Shown: positions 34,566-55,935, counted from the stretch's first letter. The stretch: 64,000 nt of DNA from Lutjanus erythropterus (GCA_020091685.1 CM034603.1:22004595-22068594), one strand, 5' to 3'. Translations and numbers: made by a program. The notes: a model not told the origin generated them from the letters alone.

Positions 34566-35728
34566 AGGAGGAATTTTATCCATATCGCCCTGCTATGGCC
34601 CTACTCTTTATCTTCTTTGTGACTGGGACAGATTAACGCTGGAAAGTCGGTAAAATATATTAACCTGGATTCAAGCCACTGGTGTTTGACTTTTTAAAAT
34701 CAGACCTCATTTTGTACAAAAGCCCCTGAACTCCCACAGTAGACCCTCACAGGTGATTTTTAAAATTATTTGCCTGAGTATAGCTCTTCGACTGACACCT
34801 CTCTGACTCTCCTGTCAGCTTTGCTGCACTGAATAACACTTTTATCAGACTGTGTGTGCAAGGAGTCCTGGGAGCTCAGTAATCCCTGGCACCTTTAACC
34901 TGAGCAGAGGTCGGATCAGACTGAAACTGAGATCACCTGTGAGGCTGTGAGAGCCTTTAAATCAGAAGTTGTACAGATCATGGAGATCTAAATATGCCTT
35001 TTACACAGATGACACTTTGCCCTGTCACAGTAGAAGAAACACAGGTGTAAATGACTGCCATCAAATGACTGATGGCTGAATACCATTTAGCTGCTTCAGT
35101 TTTAGGGTCCTGGTATTACTCATGCGACTCACTGTTACACGGTCATGTATGGAAGAGTACTAGGGCTGATGATTAAAGTTCAACATTTCAACTTGTTTTC
35201 TCAACAATTTGGCTTTATCAACATTTTAATTTAATTCTCAACATTTTGACTTTATTCTAAGAAAAATAGAAAAAAATTCTTCCTCCTCTGTTCAACTTTC
35301 TTTTTGACATTTCAACCTATTCATGACATTTTGGCTTCATTCTAAAAATGTAAAAAAGTTTTCCTCCTTTCATTTTCTCCCTTTATGCCTGGCACACCCT
35401 TCTGTTGTCATGGCTTACTGGGACACTTGAATAGAATAGAGCCACTGTTAATGTTATTAGTAACACCTGTTTTTTTCCCACTATGACAAGTCAAAATGTC
35501 TACTGAGACAAAGGCCATTATTTACACCAAAACAATTCAGCTGAAACACAGTAAAGATACTGCATGTACCCAGCAGTACTCACCCACACGTATCTCCTGT
35601 ATGTACATTACCTTCACAGCAGCATCCACAGGAAAAAAAAAAAAACACAAAATAACCCTCAGTGGTAACAAATCTGGACACAACTGGACACCAAGATGGA
35701 AATAAAGCAAAGTCCTCTAATGTGCCTC
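34566..35728. other. Spacer between mppe1 and gnal tails
   Basis: No gene recognised. Includes CAACATTTTGACTTTATTC-type imperfect internal repeats at 35180-35350. Confidence 0.45.
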
Positions 35729-38018
35729 TTTATTTAAAGAAAATAAAAATGTCATTTAATCATCCTCCCAGGCCAAACAAGGTTTTTGCACCTCCAGTCA
35801 GTTCACTCTCTTTTGGGGATAGACGTGTACTGTAGCAGAAGAAAAGGCTGATGCTGTTTGTACAAGGAGAAGAGCTTGTCTTGTTGGGTGCTGCTCACAC
35901 ATTCATAGTGCCTGTGCCATCGGGTATGGCTCCAAAGGACCAAAGAATCACTAATATTGCACGCTCTCATTTATTCATCTCCATTCTAAACATGCTTTCC
36001 TATGTGTGTATGTATACATATTTACCGTATACATACATAGGTATGTACACCTAGGCACACACATAATTAAACATGTATAATTGTACATATATATTTATAT
36101 AGACCTATAAATTTACATGTACATACATTTATAAAATTTTACACACAACGCACACTCACTCACACACGCGCGCGCACTCACACACGCACACATACAATGC
36201 GTCTGTGAGTCTATGTTTGTTTTATGTACACATGCGCACAGGCACGCACATCAGTACAGATCTCAGACACACTTCATATTGAAAAAACGTTGGTTCCTAT
36301 TAAAACAACACCAGGTTGCAATTTGGACACTTTCAATGGATTTCCAATGTTTGTTTAAAGCTGTAAAATTCAAAAAAAAAAATAAAATAAAATAAAAGGA
36401 GGAAAAATAAAACCAACGAAAGAAAAAAAAAAGGCATGGCGCTGCAACATCTGGTCTTCACTGCAGGTAAGTGGTTAATTTGCATAATGTATACAGGTTT
36501 TTAGGATTTTTTCCCTATTTTTTATTTTTTACTAAACAGCATTTCCTCTTTTTTTTATAAACCAGAAAAAACTAAACTCTACAGAGAAAGTCCCCTACCC
36601 GCAGTCTTCCGCTGCTGATAGAGATTGACATCAAGCTGTACAGCGCAGTCGAAAACATACTTACATCTGAGCTCATTTACAGGTACAGCCATAATCAAGG
36701 CACAAAGATCTACAAGTAGATTTGTTTTTCTTTCAATTAAGTTGTACAAAATAATATTACATTTTACAGTCTGTACAGGATAATTCAACCTTGCACAGTG
36801 TACAAGTTAACAAAAAACAAAACCAAAAAAAAAAAAAAAAAAAAAGAGAACAATACATTTTTCTCTCCCGTCCCTCCCCCCATCCCCCCTCCCCTCCCAT
36901 CAGTATCTCTAAGCTAAAAGGATGGTTTGTGTGGAAAAAAGGAGGCAGGTCCGAGTCCGTGGAGGCAGCAGGGCTAAGGTGCAGAGAGCTCAGTCCTTTT
37001 CCTTCGTTTTTTTAAATCCTTCTTCATGTCATCATCGTAATTTCCTGCCCCCTCCCACTTTTAATCTTTCGCTCCACATGTCTCTCGGCTGCTCGGCGCA
37101 CCCTGCAGCTCGGCAAGCTAACATCGTGACAGGGTAATAAATATTGTGATGCTACATTGTGTGTATGCTTCCTCTGGAGAAAAAAAACAACATCAACAAC
37201 AACGAAAAAAAAAAGTTATTAAGGAACCTGATGCAAAGTGCATTTATCTCTTCATCCACTCGGTTTCCCCTCCGTCCGCTCCTTTCCGGTGGCGTCCAGT
37301 CGGCGTCCATGCGGAGAGGAGAAGTGGGTGAGAGGGGGTGAAAAAAAGGGGGCAAAGGTCATGGTGGTGGCGCCGGCTTTAACCGGCAGGTGACACACAA
37401 ACATAAACACACACACATGTGCTCTCTCACATGGCATTCCTCCTTCTCTTCATCACACACACGCACGTACGCACGCACGTACGCACACATACACTCTCAC
37501 TCTGCCTCTACACTGAGGTCCTGTAGGTGTGTTTTATGTCTCCACACCCATCAGTCCAGGTCCAATGACAAAGCCAAAAAACAGGACACAAAGGGGCAAA
37601 AAAACAGGAGGTAGCCCAAGGCTTAGTGGAATGACAAAAATCAAGGCATTCAAAAAGGAAGGATTAAAAAGAAAAAAAAAAAAAAGCGGCACGCAACAAC
37701 TTTGTTCCCCAACCTTCCTTTCACGTCGGTGAAATGGGGATGAATCGGTCTCAGAGAAAAAAAAAGAGAAGAAGTACAAAAAGCTAAGAAGTTAAGAAGA
37801 GGAAGAGGATTTGACACACTTCAGTAGTACTTCATAGTCCTCGACAGGAGGGGTGGTCAGGGGTCATTGAAGGTTTCTTTGGGGGGAGGAGGGGGGGTGG
37901 GGGATAAGGTAGGACAAGGAAAAGGAGGAGGAGGAGGAGGAAGGAGGAGGAAGGGTTCATCAAGGATGCAGAATGGTGGAGAAAAAACACAGAAGGCTGA
38001 CGGAGGCGGAGTCTCCCA
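35729..38018 (-). other. gnal: Probable gnal 3' UTR
   Basis: Follows the gnal stop (38019-38021) with no intervening gene. On the minus strand an AATAAA lies at 35729-35734; nearer alternatives exist around 36520. Contains mixed CA/CG tracts (36155-36195), an A-run near 36825-36845, a C-run in the mRNA sense at 37881-37903, CA/ACGC tracts at 37388-37500, and TGTACATA (Pumilio-type) words in the mRNA sense near 36043 and 36224. The true end is uncertain. Confidence 0.5.
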
Positions 38019-44796
<6,778 letters not shown>

Positions 44797-45223
44797 CTGC
44801 AAAGACAGAAACAAAACACACTTAGATTTCCTGGTCCTATCCATGTCTATAGGCCATGGGAACATTGAAGTTATTGAGATTTAACAAGTTAAAACAATTT
44901 AATGTTACAACGTATGAAAACTAGGAAACTGATAAGATAACCTCCATAAATACTGATATAATGAGTCCACAACAGTCAAAAACAACTAACAAACAGGGAA
45001 CCAGAGCTCAGAGAAACCCACGGCACCAATGCAAACACAATTTATTTGAATCACTCTATTAATTGCTTAACTTTTGTATCATTCATTTAACATATTTCTC
45101 TGCTGCGTCAGTTGGAGCAGTTATTTAGATGTTCATGTGAGCTGCACAGGATGCTGCTAAAGGCAGCCGCCATGTCTGACTCCCTGTAGAGGCTCAGCAG
45201 GCCGGTGTTATGACAGCTGGTTG

Positions 45224-45237
45224 CCACAAGAGGGCAG
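45224..45237 (+). promoter_or_regulatory. CTCF-like motif
   Basis: CCACAAGAGGGCAG matches 13 of 14 positions of the CTCF consensus CCASYAGRKGGCRS on the plus strand. Confidence 0.35.
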
Positions 45238-45617
45238 GGCTGCTCAGTCTGGGCTATTTTGGTCTGTCTCTAGCCAGAGTGATTACATAAGGCGGTTATT
45301 GTGGAGGTTAGACAGCTTGCTGTTGCCGTCTCTTCACTACAGAGAGAGTATGTGCAGCAGTAGCAGCAGCGGTGGCAGCAGCAGCAGCTGGGCCTCTCTG
45401 CAGCACAGCAGGCTCAAGACACCAAGGCACAATCAGGACAGCGAGGCCGGGGACACACAGGCCCCTGGATGGTCTGGACCATGCAATTCAAATGCTCCAA
45501 TAATGCTGGTCTATGAGCCGAAATGTGTATTATTTTTTAAAAAAAGGTTCTGCGGTCTGGAAAAGGCACTTACAGAGACAAGGTAGATTACGATGCATAA
45601 CACAAAGCTTTTACAGC

Positions 45618-45631
45618 TATATATATATGTA

Positions 45632-45667
<36 letters not shown>

Positions 45668-45668
45668 G
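45618..45668. repeat. (TA)n microsatellite
   Basis: About 50 bases of TA with two GT/AC interruptions; self-complementary. Confidence 0.9.
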
Positions 45669-46606
45669 TACATCCTGCCAGACAATTTAGGTAATTAGCT
45701 TTCTGTTAGGTGAACTGTAGAAGAGTTCAAAAACAAAGAAGGGTCAGAGCAAAAATCCTATTGAAAATCCTAGTGGTGAAAATATGTTTGCCAGCATGAA
45801 ATGCAAAGGTTCTACTCTCAAAAAAGACCTAAATACCCTAAAATATCACAGGAAGGAGACATAAACCTCCCTCTTTCTCAATAATCAATCAAAACATTTA
45901 GCAAAACTGAACTGCTACTTCTGGATTCTGTTGGTTTGACAAATCAAGGCCAAATCAATCATCTATTTAAATATATTACTTTCATTAATTGTGAATGACA
46001 TTTTTACTATGATGTGACATTATAGGGGACCCTTTTATATTATTGAGTGAAATGACAACACCTGGCGTAGTTTGTGGATATTTAGTATTAAATTCAACGC
46101 ATAACAATAGCAGTACAAAAGAAAACAATCTAGATTCATTTTGAGTGGATTTCCTCCAATGTATACTGAATCAGAGATGAGTTTTTCTGATATTTTAGTT
46201 GAACTTTTTCTCCTTTTGTATCATGGATTTTTCTATTTTTTTTAAAAAAAAATCATACAGATATAATAGACTTCTTTAAAAAAAATATCTGTGTTTTGGT
46301 CCACCTGATGCTTGACCATTTTCTTTTTGCTTTTTGGTTGTTTCTCTGTATACTTTTCTAATGCAGGATGAGGCTTTTCAGTAGAGTGAAGGCTGTGGAT
46401 ATTGTGGTCAGGTCTTCACTGTGCCTGTATCCTGTGAGATTTTTTATATTCTTTTTTATATTTTTTATAAGTCTATATATTAAATAACAATTTCATTTAG
46501 TTTTATTCAGAGAAATGCTGAAATATAGGCCAAATGTATATTTTTAAAATTGTTTTCTTACACTCCTTAAAATCAGGAAGGCCTCACAACTCCTCATGAA
46601 GCTTTG

Positions 46607-46620
46607 GCGACCTCTAGTGG
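46607..46620 (-). promoter_or_regulatory. CTCF-like motif
   Basis: GCGACCTCTAGTGG matches 13 of 14 positions of the reverse-complemented CTCF consensus. The surrounding text may be the end of a repeat. Confidence 0.35.
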
Positions 46621-49499
46621 GTGTTGGGACCCTCAGGTTGGGAACGATTGATATAAACTAAATGAATTAATCAAGAAAATAATAAACAGCCTCACTAATA
46701 AGGACAATAAATTGTTAGTTGCAGCCTCCTTTGTTACTCTGGATTATTCCTAAATTAAATCAAAGTCTAATACTAATAGGAGCAGTCAACAATGTTATTA
46801 AAGAAAAATAAAGTAACAGAGAGAAAATTATTTTCCTGTGAGAATAAGTGAAGTAAAAGACACAGCAGAGGGGATAAAGGTGTGTCAGGTATTTCTGGTG
46901 TAGAAGAGTTCTCGGCCTGAAACCAGAGTTGGTGGGTGAATCCTGTATGTAGGACACAGACGTGGACCAAACAGCCCATCTCACCCACACTGTCTGTGGC
47001 TTCAGGATGTCACAAGACAGTCAACACGGCTTCAGCATGCAGTCAACCTGATGGACAGTAGACTAGTGGTCAGCATGTCTCTATGGTTTCAGCTGGGGAT
47101 GGTTGGTCAGTTAATTTTCAATTCAGCCATAAAAGTAGCACAGCACCTCACACACCCATGTAGACCTAAATAACAGAGAATGAATGCTCTATTATGAGCC
47201 ATTAGATAACAGAGACACTGCTCATGTGCTCTGACAACAATGTTTTCATCACACAGACTTTATTTTTGCTTCACACAGTCCGTCCACACAAAGGGAAAAG
47301 TGAGAGCACTCGACTTCTCACACAGAGTTCATATACAGTAGATGCATCGACTGTATCACCAGACACAACATGGAAGAAAGGAAGCAGGGCGTATTGTGCA
47401 AAACAAGCAGTTTACATTCAGTTTGATATTTAAAAAACAAACAAAAAAAACAAAAAACAACATAATTTCTGTCAGTAGTTGATTATGCCTGCAACTGAAT
47501 ACTAGAGACCCCTTTTCTTTTGGTAAACATGGCATTTTTTTGTGGCCAGAGTTTAGCTGGAGGCAGAAAAATACCTTAACACATAACACTAGCACTTACA
47601 CTAGCTTGCAAGTTTTGTTGCTTTGTTGCTTGTTGAATTGCTGAAAAAATCTGATTTTTTCCTAATATGTACGGCCTAGGGTTACAAATTGTAAGTACTA
47701 TCCTTAATTGATCAATATTAACATAAACAATCAATTAATCGTTATTTAAAAAAAAGAAAACAGAAAAGGATAGAAAATCCCAAACGTGTTTTCTCTCTTC
47801 AATCAAAGCTTTCTTTCCACAGAAATATATTGCAAAATCTGACAGCATTACAAAGCCTAGGAAACATATAATGACATAAGATGCCCTCATATTTAACACA
47901 TCTACTTGAATACTGGCTAACATATGGAGCATATGCTCATAAAAAATAATCTGCTATATTTCAGATCTTCATTTTATAGTAGATTGATTCAATTTTACTT
48001 GATCAAATTCTTAACACTCCATTAATCGATCCTTGATTAATCATCATTATCATCTTCCGTAGTACAGTCAGTCAGTCCCCATAACGACTGTTACTTGAAA
48101 AAGTTCATATCAGCCAACAGGACCACGGAGTACGGTGCACTGAGCCAAGAAGATGAATGAGAGTAAAACAGCCTGTAGAGCCAAAGAGTTTTCACATCAA
48201 ATGTGGAGAATTAAGGATTTATTTCCACCAAACTGGAGTTGGTGATTGTTGGAAGAGTGGAAATATTGGACAAGATGAAAAGGAAGTATGTTTTATGGAG
48301 CTGACAAGCCAAAGCACATCTACATTCTGTAAAAGAGAGAATCTGGAATTCAGAATGCGATTGGTTATATTTTTCTGTTTAAAAAAGAAAAAAAAAAGTA
48401 TGAGCATATTTCCTTTCTTGACATTCTCATTTCATTTTGTTTTTTGTCACAGCTTACACCTATCTCACAGCTTTCGTCTTATCATGTTTAACCATAGTTC
48501 TAGTTGTTTTCTTTTTTTCTGACTGTTAGTGGCAGCTGATATGTGATACAACTTCAATTCTGAGCGATTACTACTTTGAATCTGGCACCCAACACACAGC
48601 AAGATGACATTTTTCCTTAATTTTCCTTAATTTTGCCTCCAGCTAACACTATGACACAATCATGTCGGCCAAAAGTAGGGCCTATAAATCTATTATTGTT
48701 TTTATTAACTTCTTTATTAATTTAAAACATCACAAAAACATCACAAAAATGACAAATGCAAGCCACACGCTACCTCTGCTTGAAGCTGAATCTAAAAATA
48801 TGCTTATTTATTACTTTAGTGCACACTAGACTTTGTACTTATTAACCAGACGAGATATGTGTGCCAAGTCATCTCCTCTGCTTGATCATAGGTCTAAACC
48901 AGTATGAAAAATTCCCACAATTCTTTTCTGCCTCAGTCCACACCTTGTCTTTAACTTACAACATGACCTTTGGATGGTTGTTATTTAATGCTAAACTGAA
49001 CTGATGGACCCGTAACACCTTAAACTTATCCTGAACTTTAACCTCTCTGAAGATCTTTAACGCCTCAACCTGAAACTTACAGACACCCTGGGACGTTCAT
49101 GACCACTAGTAGCACTGCAGAGTAATATTTTAATAACAGGTGCTTCACTTGTGACCCTTTAATGCAATACTCACAATCCCTCTTCATTATCACTCATCTA
49201 CAAGTTGTGAGCAGTTCAACTGAAGTTTCATTTTCACTTCTCAGACTGTTTCTTGTGAATAATGTCAAGAGGCCTAAGGAGGGAGCAATGCATCTCCACA
49301 AGAGAGAAAAAAAATTATAGATAAGTTAAACACAGAAGTTTTTGTACAACATTTTTTTCTTATGTTACACCAGATTCAACAAGAATTCCTTACGTGCTTC
49401 CATGATCAAGAATAATTACATAAAGTTGATGTTGCCAGAAAAAACAGCTATGGTTAGAAAAATATGAAAAACAAGACTAGAAGGTGATGAATAGAGATG

Positions 49500-49860
49500 A
49501 AACGGAATGATTATCGTGACCAAAATGATTGTTTTATTGAAATGTGCTAAAAAATGTTCAAAAGTATTGATACATACATTGAAATCGTTTCAGTTCAAGT
49601 TTTATGTTGAAAAGCTCTCAATGATTTGAGATGGCATCATGTCCTTGGTCATGTCAGTGTTTTCATTGACACAAAACAAAACCACATTGTTGCCGTTTCT
49701 GCAGCTAGGAGACTGTTGCTAACTTTGGTTGATGCTGGACATTATTTACTGTGAGTTTTACATAGCAGTGTAATCAACCATAGTTTTGACGATATTAAAA
49801 TCTGAAATGTTAACGCATTCCTGAATTAATCGTCAGGAACTTTATCACATTTCATCATGA
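49500..49860 (+). repeat. Dispersed repeat E, copy 2
   Basis: Same ordered words as 38370-38765, starting near ATTATCGTGACC and ending at CTTTATCACATTTCATC. Confidence 0.65.
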
Positions 49861-50134
49861 AAGTAGATGTAAACAAGATGGTTTTCCAAAACAAGGCTCT
49901 AAAATGGCTTGACAAATATTTTATGCGGCCAGAAATGCATTCAAAATGTATGTTCAGCACTACTGGACTAAAGCTGCAGCTAACCTTTTTTATTTTCATA
50001 ATTAAATGTTTAAATATCATGTATATTAATATATGATATATGATTTGACATATTATGTCAAATCAATTCATTTGAATTTACGAGAAAAATGCTCTATGAA
50101 AGCCAAATAAAAGAGAAATGCAGGGGAAAAAAAG

Positions 50135-50290
50135 AACCGTAATAGTGATGTCAGATTTGGTTCGGTCAGAGCTGTGGAACACTGAATCATCCATCTTTGT
50201 TCACTTAATCTTACCCTTTCTGTGCATCAACTACAGGTTAGCCTATATAAACTTTTTTAAATACTAAAATATGAAATAATTGGTTATTTT
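50135..50290 (+). repeat. Dispersed repeat G, copy 2
   Basis: GTAATAGTGATGTCAGATTTGG, TCGGTCAGAGCTGTGG and AATCATCCATCTTTGTTC, as in 42130-42300. Confidence 0.6.
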
Positions 50291-53139
50291 TAGCTGTGAG
50301 AAGCAAAACAAACAGAAGCAGCATATTCTCCAAATTGAGAAGATTATGTCAACTGACTAATCCAGTGTTTTTTAAAAAAAAATAGGAATATAATATTTAA
50401 ACTTTTATCACACTTTTTGGAAGTTGGAACAACAAGGGAATACTGGGTATCAGTATTGTTTTGATACCTGTATTAATCCCTCTGATACAGTCTTACATAT
50501 TACTATTGGTAACGGTGAGTACAAGCTCTATGCACTGATCCAATACCATTAAATTTATTAGCCCTGAAACTACACTCTGCTACTTCCCATACCCCTTTCT
50601 TTTGTCCAGGATGGCTACACTCTATGACATACATTCTCTGTACATATTTGTTCATGTCTTTACAATGGGTTCTACCTGAGTCAGGCCACATAACAGATCA
50701 GTACTCAGTATCGACCAATACGTAAGTTCAGGTATTGAAATCAGCATTGGGAGGGAAAAAATTTAAATGGAACATCTCATAGCTTAAAAAAAGTCCTTAG
50801 ATTCCTTAGGACAAAATCCTCTCAAACTGGGGGTCTGTGGTGTAATGTGGAACTATTGTGGGAACCTCTAGACCATTTAATTAATCCACTTCTCTTTCAG
50901 CTCATTAATAGATAAAGAGTGCATTTTAATGACAAAGCAATGTAAACAAAAAGAAAAGTAGAGACCTAAACACAAATGTGTATTGAACTCAGCAACATGT
51001 AGCTATGCAGTGACTTGTTCTTTGGCTCTGAGGTCACATCACATCTTGGTTCATTTAGCAAATCACACAAATAATTCTATCTATTTGTCAATTAGTGCTT
51101 CTCTAGAATCAAGACGAACACAGCCAGCAGACACACTGAACTGCACCGTATTTGAAGTTAAGCGTCACACACGTCCCCTGAGCAGACACAGACACACACT
51201 CACACACAAAAACATGGGCAAAACCTCCCAAAACCTCCATCTTTTGCCCCATCACTGCAACAATATGGGAGTATTTTTAGTCAGCCTTGCTTGAAGAAAC
51301 CTAGCTAGGTTATAATTACTGAGTGCTTTCTGACTGCCATGTGACACAAGTACTATTGGTAGAGCCAAATATAGTCCTCGTACCCAGCAAGTAAAAAAAA
51401 AAGAAAAAAAAAAAGAACAAGGGTCCTGGATCCAGGAAAAACGCAGAAAAAGATAACATTGATTACCAAGTGGCCATGCAGATAATGCCTTATCAAAAGG
51501 TTTGGGTGCAGTTTTCAGGCTGTTCTGGTCGCGCGCGCTACAAATAGACGAGCTGGGTTTCGGGTCCGCGGGAAATTTGCGGTTTGTGTTGATTTCTTCA
51601 ATTTCCTCCTAGAACTGTTCTCTGCTGGCATCAGAGTGTGTGATCACAGTCACATGTGATGTGGTCATTTTGTCAAATTTGTGGTTTTGAGAGAGAACAG
51701 GCTGGCAGTTTTTCCACTTTGTTCTCAGTATGTGTGCAGTGCATACTATAGCAATTCATGATTTATTATTTGTTATGAATTTGTGGTAAGGTTCGTGCTT
51801 TGTTTTTTTAGCCACTTTAAAGTCTCTTCGAAACCATCAAACCACATTAAAGCATCTGTGATTCTCCATTTATCATTGTAGCCTTACATGCTGACCCCCC
51901 CTCCTATAAAAAGACCTTGTGCTATTCCATGACAGTCTGTTGTTAATTGGCAGGTTGAATAAAAATAAAAGCTCCACTACTATCTTGTCTATTACAGTCA
52001 CTCTCTTTCTGTCTGCAGGGCTGGGCTGTCTCTGTATTTAGCCAAAACACATTGTACTCGTCCTGCGGGCCAGTCTGTGTTGCTATGTATAGGCTTTGTT
52101 GTGGACAGTATCACTTGACTTGGCCTGGTCTTTCTGTGTTGTTGGCCTCATCTTTCCATAAAACACACATGCACGCACACACAGCCAGAGCCTCACCCTC
52201 ACACACACCAATATGTTAAGGGATAGTAGATGCAGGAGGGGGCCTCAGGCTTCAGCCCCCACGTGGTCCAGGTCACATGTTGCTGCCCATTGAGCAGAAA
52301 AAAAGTGGTAGAGGGAAGATGGTGCTGGTGGTAGTGGAGAGAGGTGGGGGCATTAAAAGGCTTTATAACAGGGCTCAGGGACATGGGTCAACCAGCTCCA
52401 CGGGGGGCTTCTCCCTGAACCAGAGACCTGATACAAGCTTTCAGAGAGCCACAACAAACAAACAAACTGGCCTAAATACAAGTAAAACTACAAACAGAAT
52501 AAAGTGGCCAACTGGCAAGCAAATTTCATTTAAATATTCAAATTTAAGTCAAAATAAACAAACAAATGTATCAAGACAACACAAAAACAAAGGGCCAGTT
52601 GTTACGGTGAGAAGTTGCAACAATGCAGGAATAAAGAAGAAAAAAAAAAAGTCCCCTCCAACAGACAACTGCAACCTTCACGCCATCTAACAGCGCCCAG
52701 CCTCATGTGCTCATTTGATAATTGGGTTGACTTTTTACAAATAGTGGACCATCTTTAATTAGCAGTGCAGAGGATCCGATCAATAGTTTCCATATTTTGA
52801 GCCGCTCAGGCCAGCATAATGGACTTTCACTTTAGTCTCCAACTGACTGGTGACAGTGTTTTAAAACTCACAGCTGGACATGGTAGCAGCACCACTACAC
52901 TGTCTGTCGCCAGGATTAAAGACTTATTTAAAATGTTTTTTGGGGGGGTCTGTACATATGCCTGTGTGATATATTTATTATAGCTCAGTTGTGTTTAGTG
53001 TTTTTTTATTCTTGACTAAAGAGTAGTGATCAATGACATTAATTTGGAATAAATAGGAGGACAAAAGGAGTATGGCTAGAGTAGGATTTAGTGGCATCTG
53101 GCAGTGAGCTTGCAGATTGCAAACACTTCATGTGTAGGA

Positions 53140-53511
53140 CAGGGGTCTGCAACCTTTACTAGAAAGAGCTATTTTTGGCCAAAAAATGTGTCTGGAGCCG
53201 CATTTATTAAATTCTCTATCTTCCTGTCAGACTTCTTTTTTTGGTTTTGGCATTCATAGCTAATCCAGGCAGACTCAAGACTAGCCGGCTGCAAAATTTA
53301 GAGGAAAAGGCTCCAAGTCATGGTTGTAGGATATGACGCACATTTAAGTTGACTTTATTATTATTATTTAAATTTAATTCAGTATATAGACTACACCATT
53401 TTTACAGATTCATTTATAATTTTTAATCTTTTGTGAAAGTCACAGGGAGCCACTAGAGAGGACCAGAGGAGCTGCCTGTGACTGTGAGGAGCTGCAGGTT
53501 GCAGACCACTG
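53140..53511. mobile_element. Non-autonomous hAT-like element
   Basis: Left terminus CAGGGGTCTGCAACCT, right terminus AGGTTGCAGACCACTG: 16-base terminal inverted repeats with one mismatch. The internal GAGCTATTTTTGGCC / GGGAGCCACTAGAG text is typical of hAT-derived MITEs. About 372 bases. A clean 8-base target duplication is not visible. Confidence 0.75.
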
Positions 53512-53539
53512 GAGGAGAACCTATGGTGGCCACATCAAG

Positions 53540-53790
53540 CACCAGCGTGTGATTTGTCCATTCTGGGCTACTGTAGAAACAGCGGTTCAACATGATGGCC
53601 TCCATAGAAGAGGGCTGGCTTCATCTGTAGACTTAAACGGGTCATTCTGAGGTAATAAATACACAATATTTCTGATGTTTAGCTGGTTTTGTACTAATGA
53701 AAACATACTTATGAATTTATTCATTACTACCATTTTCTGCCAATATATCCCCACAAATCTTATACACCGGACACTTAAGTTACTCAGTAT
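53540..53790 (+). repeat. Dispersed repeat F, copy 2
   Basis: GATGGCCTCCATAGAAGAGG, GTCATTCTGAGGTAATAAA, ATGAAAACATACTTATGAAT, CATTTTCTGCCAATATATCCCC. Homologous to 25275-25470. Confidence 0.65.
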
Positions 53791-53919
53791 TCTTTGAGGG
53801 TAGAATTATGCCAAACAACATCATTGCACCGACCACACTTTTCAAAAAACAAACTCAGGACCCTATTTAATATAAACATACAGTTTGCAAACAGGGTCAC
53901 CATTTTAAATCTGGGATCC

Positions 53920-54375
53920 AGGGCTACAAGTAATAAATATTTTCATTAGCGATTTATGTGTCAATTCTTTTCTCAATTAATCTCTTCAACATTTTATCTA
54001 AAATTTTATTTTAAATAGTTTTTTTTCAAGTAATTTCTTAAAAAGCACAATATAATTTCCTAGAAGCCAAGGTGACAGGTGTTCGTGTGTCTTGTTTTGT
54101 CCTGTCAACAGTCCAAAAGCCAAAGATATTCAATTTACAATATGAGGTGTATTACTGATTACCACATTTGAGATATGATTGCAAAAAATGTGTGTTTATG
54201 CAAATATTCTATCATCTTTACACTATATTCTGTATAAAGAATATCAATCTATATATATTGGTCAGTATCAACCCCAAATCGGTTGGCCTCAAGTGTCTTT
54301 GCTTGAAAAATGAATGAAATGATCAAAATAGTTGCTGATTAATTTTTTTATTAATCAATTAATTGATTAAACATT
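53920..54375 (+). repeat. Dispersed repeat D copy
   Basis: GGGCTACAAGTAATAAATATTTTC, TCTCAATTAATCTC, CAGTCCAAAAGCCAAAGATATTC and a terminal AATCAATTAATTGATTAA. Confidence 0.55.
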
Positions 54376-55679
54376 CAGTACTTTTAATACTGCTCAGATC
54401 ACTCCTAAACCTATATGTCTGTCAAACTGTGATCTAATATTTCAACTTGAGAACTTTTCCTTCATGCTTCATTTGTCTTCTCTTACAAAACACACCCCGT
54501 ATCATAACAAAACCACCTGCACTACACACAGTTCATCATCACATAACACAGACTTGTCTGTCAGAGGTACACTGAGCTGGTATAGCAGCACACAGAGTCA
54601 TGTGCAGCAGCAGGACAAAGTGAAGGTGGACCTGTGCAGGATTCTGGTCACCTGGTGGAAAGATCTGAGCCCGGGGTTCAACTCATCCATCCAAACAGGA
54701 ACACTGTGCAGTTTGGGAGATGGATCTGAAACTAGACAAATCCATCAACGGCTCAGTGGGTACTTCCTAAATATAGGAGCAAGAACGGAGACACTCCTGA
54801 AAGTCAAACCAAATCTTGTGTAAACAAAAGTACCTGCTTTATCTCAAGGCCGCCAATTCCCCTTCCAGGGCCGCATCAAGTCATGGTTTTGAAAGGTGTT
54901 GTATAAAAATGTAAAATACATTGTAATGCCCTTTTGTCTCTGCTCAATGTCTACATGGACCATTACATTACCTCTGCTTAAAATAGACTCAGCCCCCAAA
55001 TTCAAGCTTACAGTGGGAACACAGGGACTCTGTCAGGCCTGAGCTGTGTCCCATGTGGAGCTCTCAACTACAGTTCTCACAGTGAACATTGACTTATGGG
55101 TTTCTCTAAATAATATTGAGGCCCAGCATCAATACACTATCTGTCAGCTACTGAATTAGTCTGCGCCAAAAATAGAAAAACATGTAAAAATAGTCTAATC
55201 AACAATATCGAGCAGGTTTCAATTCGCTCTGCCGTAAACAACCACAGCCTCCATGTCAAATTAGTTGTTCCGCTTGGAAGTCAACCGATGACCCAGTGAA
55301 AATGAGCTTTTCCTCTTTTCCCCTAATCAAAAGTCAATAACCAATGACTAATATCAGACAGGGGAGTCTACAGTATCAGTGTGGATTGTGTAAGCCAGAA
55401 CCAAGCTATGCTGGCTGAAACAGGTGGTGATTAGAAATTACCCAAATCTACACAGGAGAAAAATAAGTGCAGTATGACATTACTGCAGTATTACTGCTGT
55501 ATTACGTCTTAAAATATGACATGCAATATTACTTTTTAATGTCAGGTGCAATATTAGGCTCATTAGCATGTGCAATATTATTTTTAATCACTACTTTTCA
55601 TGTACAATATTACATTTAATATCATATTATGTTCATTACCACGTGCAATATCACTTTTCATTCTTATCACGTATCATGT

Positions 55680-55935
55680 GCAATATTAGAGTTGCAAGTA
55701 ATGACTATTTTCATAGTTGATAACAATGTTGATTATTGCCTTGATTAATCGATTAGTTGTTTGGTCCATAAAATGTCTGAAACTAGAGAAAAATGTCAGT
55801 CAATGTTTACAAAAGCCGAAGATGATGTCCTCAAATGTCTTGTTTTGCCCACAACTCAAATTTACTTAGTTTACCACCATAAGAAAGAAGAAAATATTCA
55901 CATTCAAGAAGCTAAAATCAGAGATATATTTTTTT
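55680..55935 (+). repeat. Dispersed repeat D copy
   Basis: GAGTTGCAAGTAATGACTATT, TTAATCGATTAGTTGTTTGG, GAAGATGATGTCCTCAAATG, TTGTTTTGCCCACAACTC, ATTCACATTCAAGAAGCTAAAATC. Well preserved. Confidence 0.7.

Noticed and set aside
45221-45586. 121-codon plus-strand open frame with a Ser-rich segment
   Set aside because: It begins at TTG. The first ATG (45350) leaves 79 codons dominated by an AGC repeat, with no recognisable domain.
48157-48522. 121-codon ATG open frame
   Set aside because: Ends in a Phe/Lys-rich low-complexity tail from A- and T-runs. No similarity recognised.
54464-54823. 119-codon ATG open frame in the gnal intron
   Set aside because: No domain, no signal or membrane segment, and no promoter or splice context. 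Consistent with chance in a long intron.
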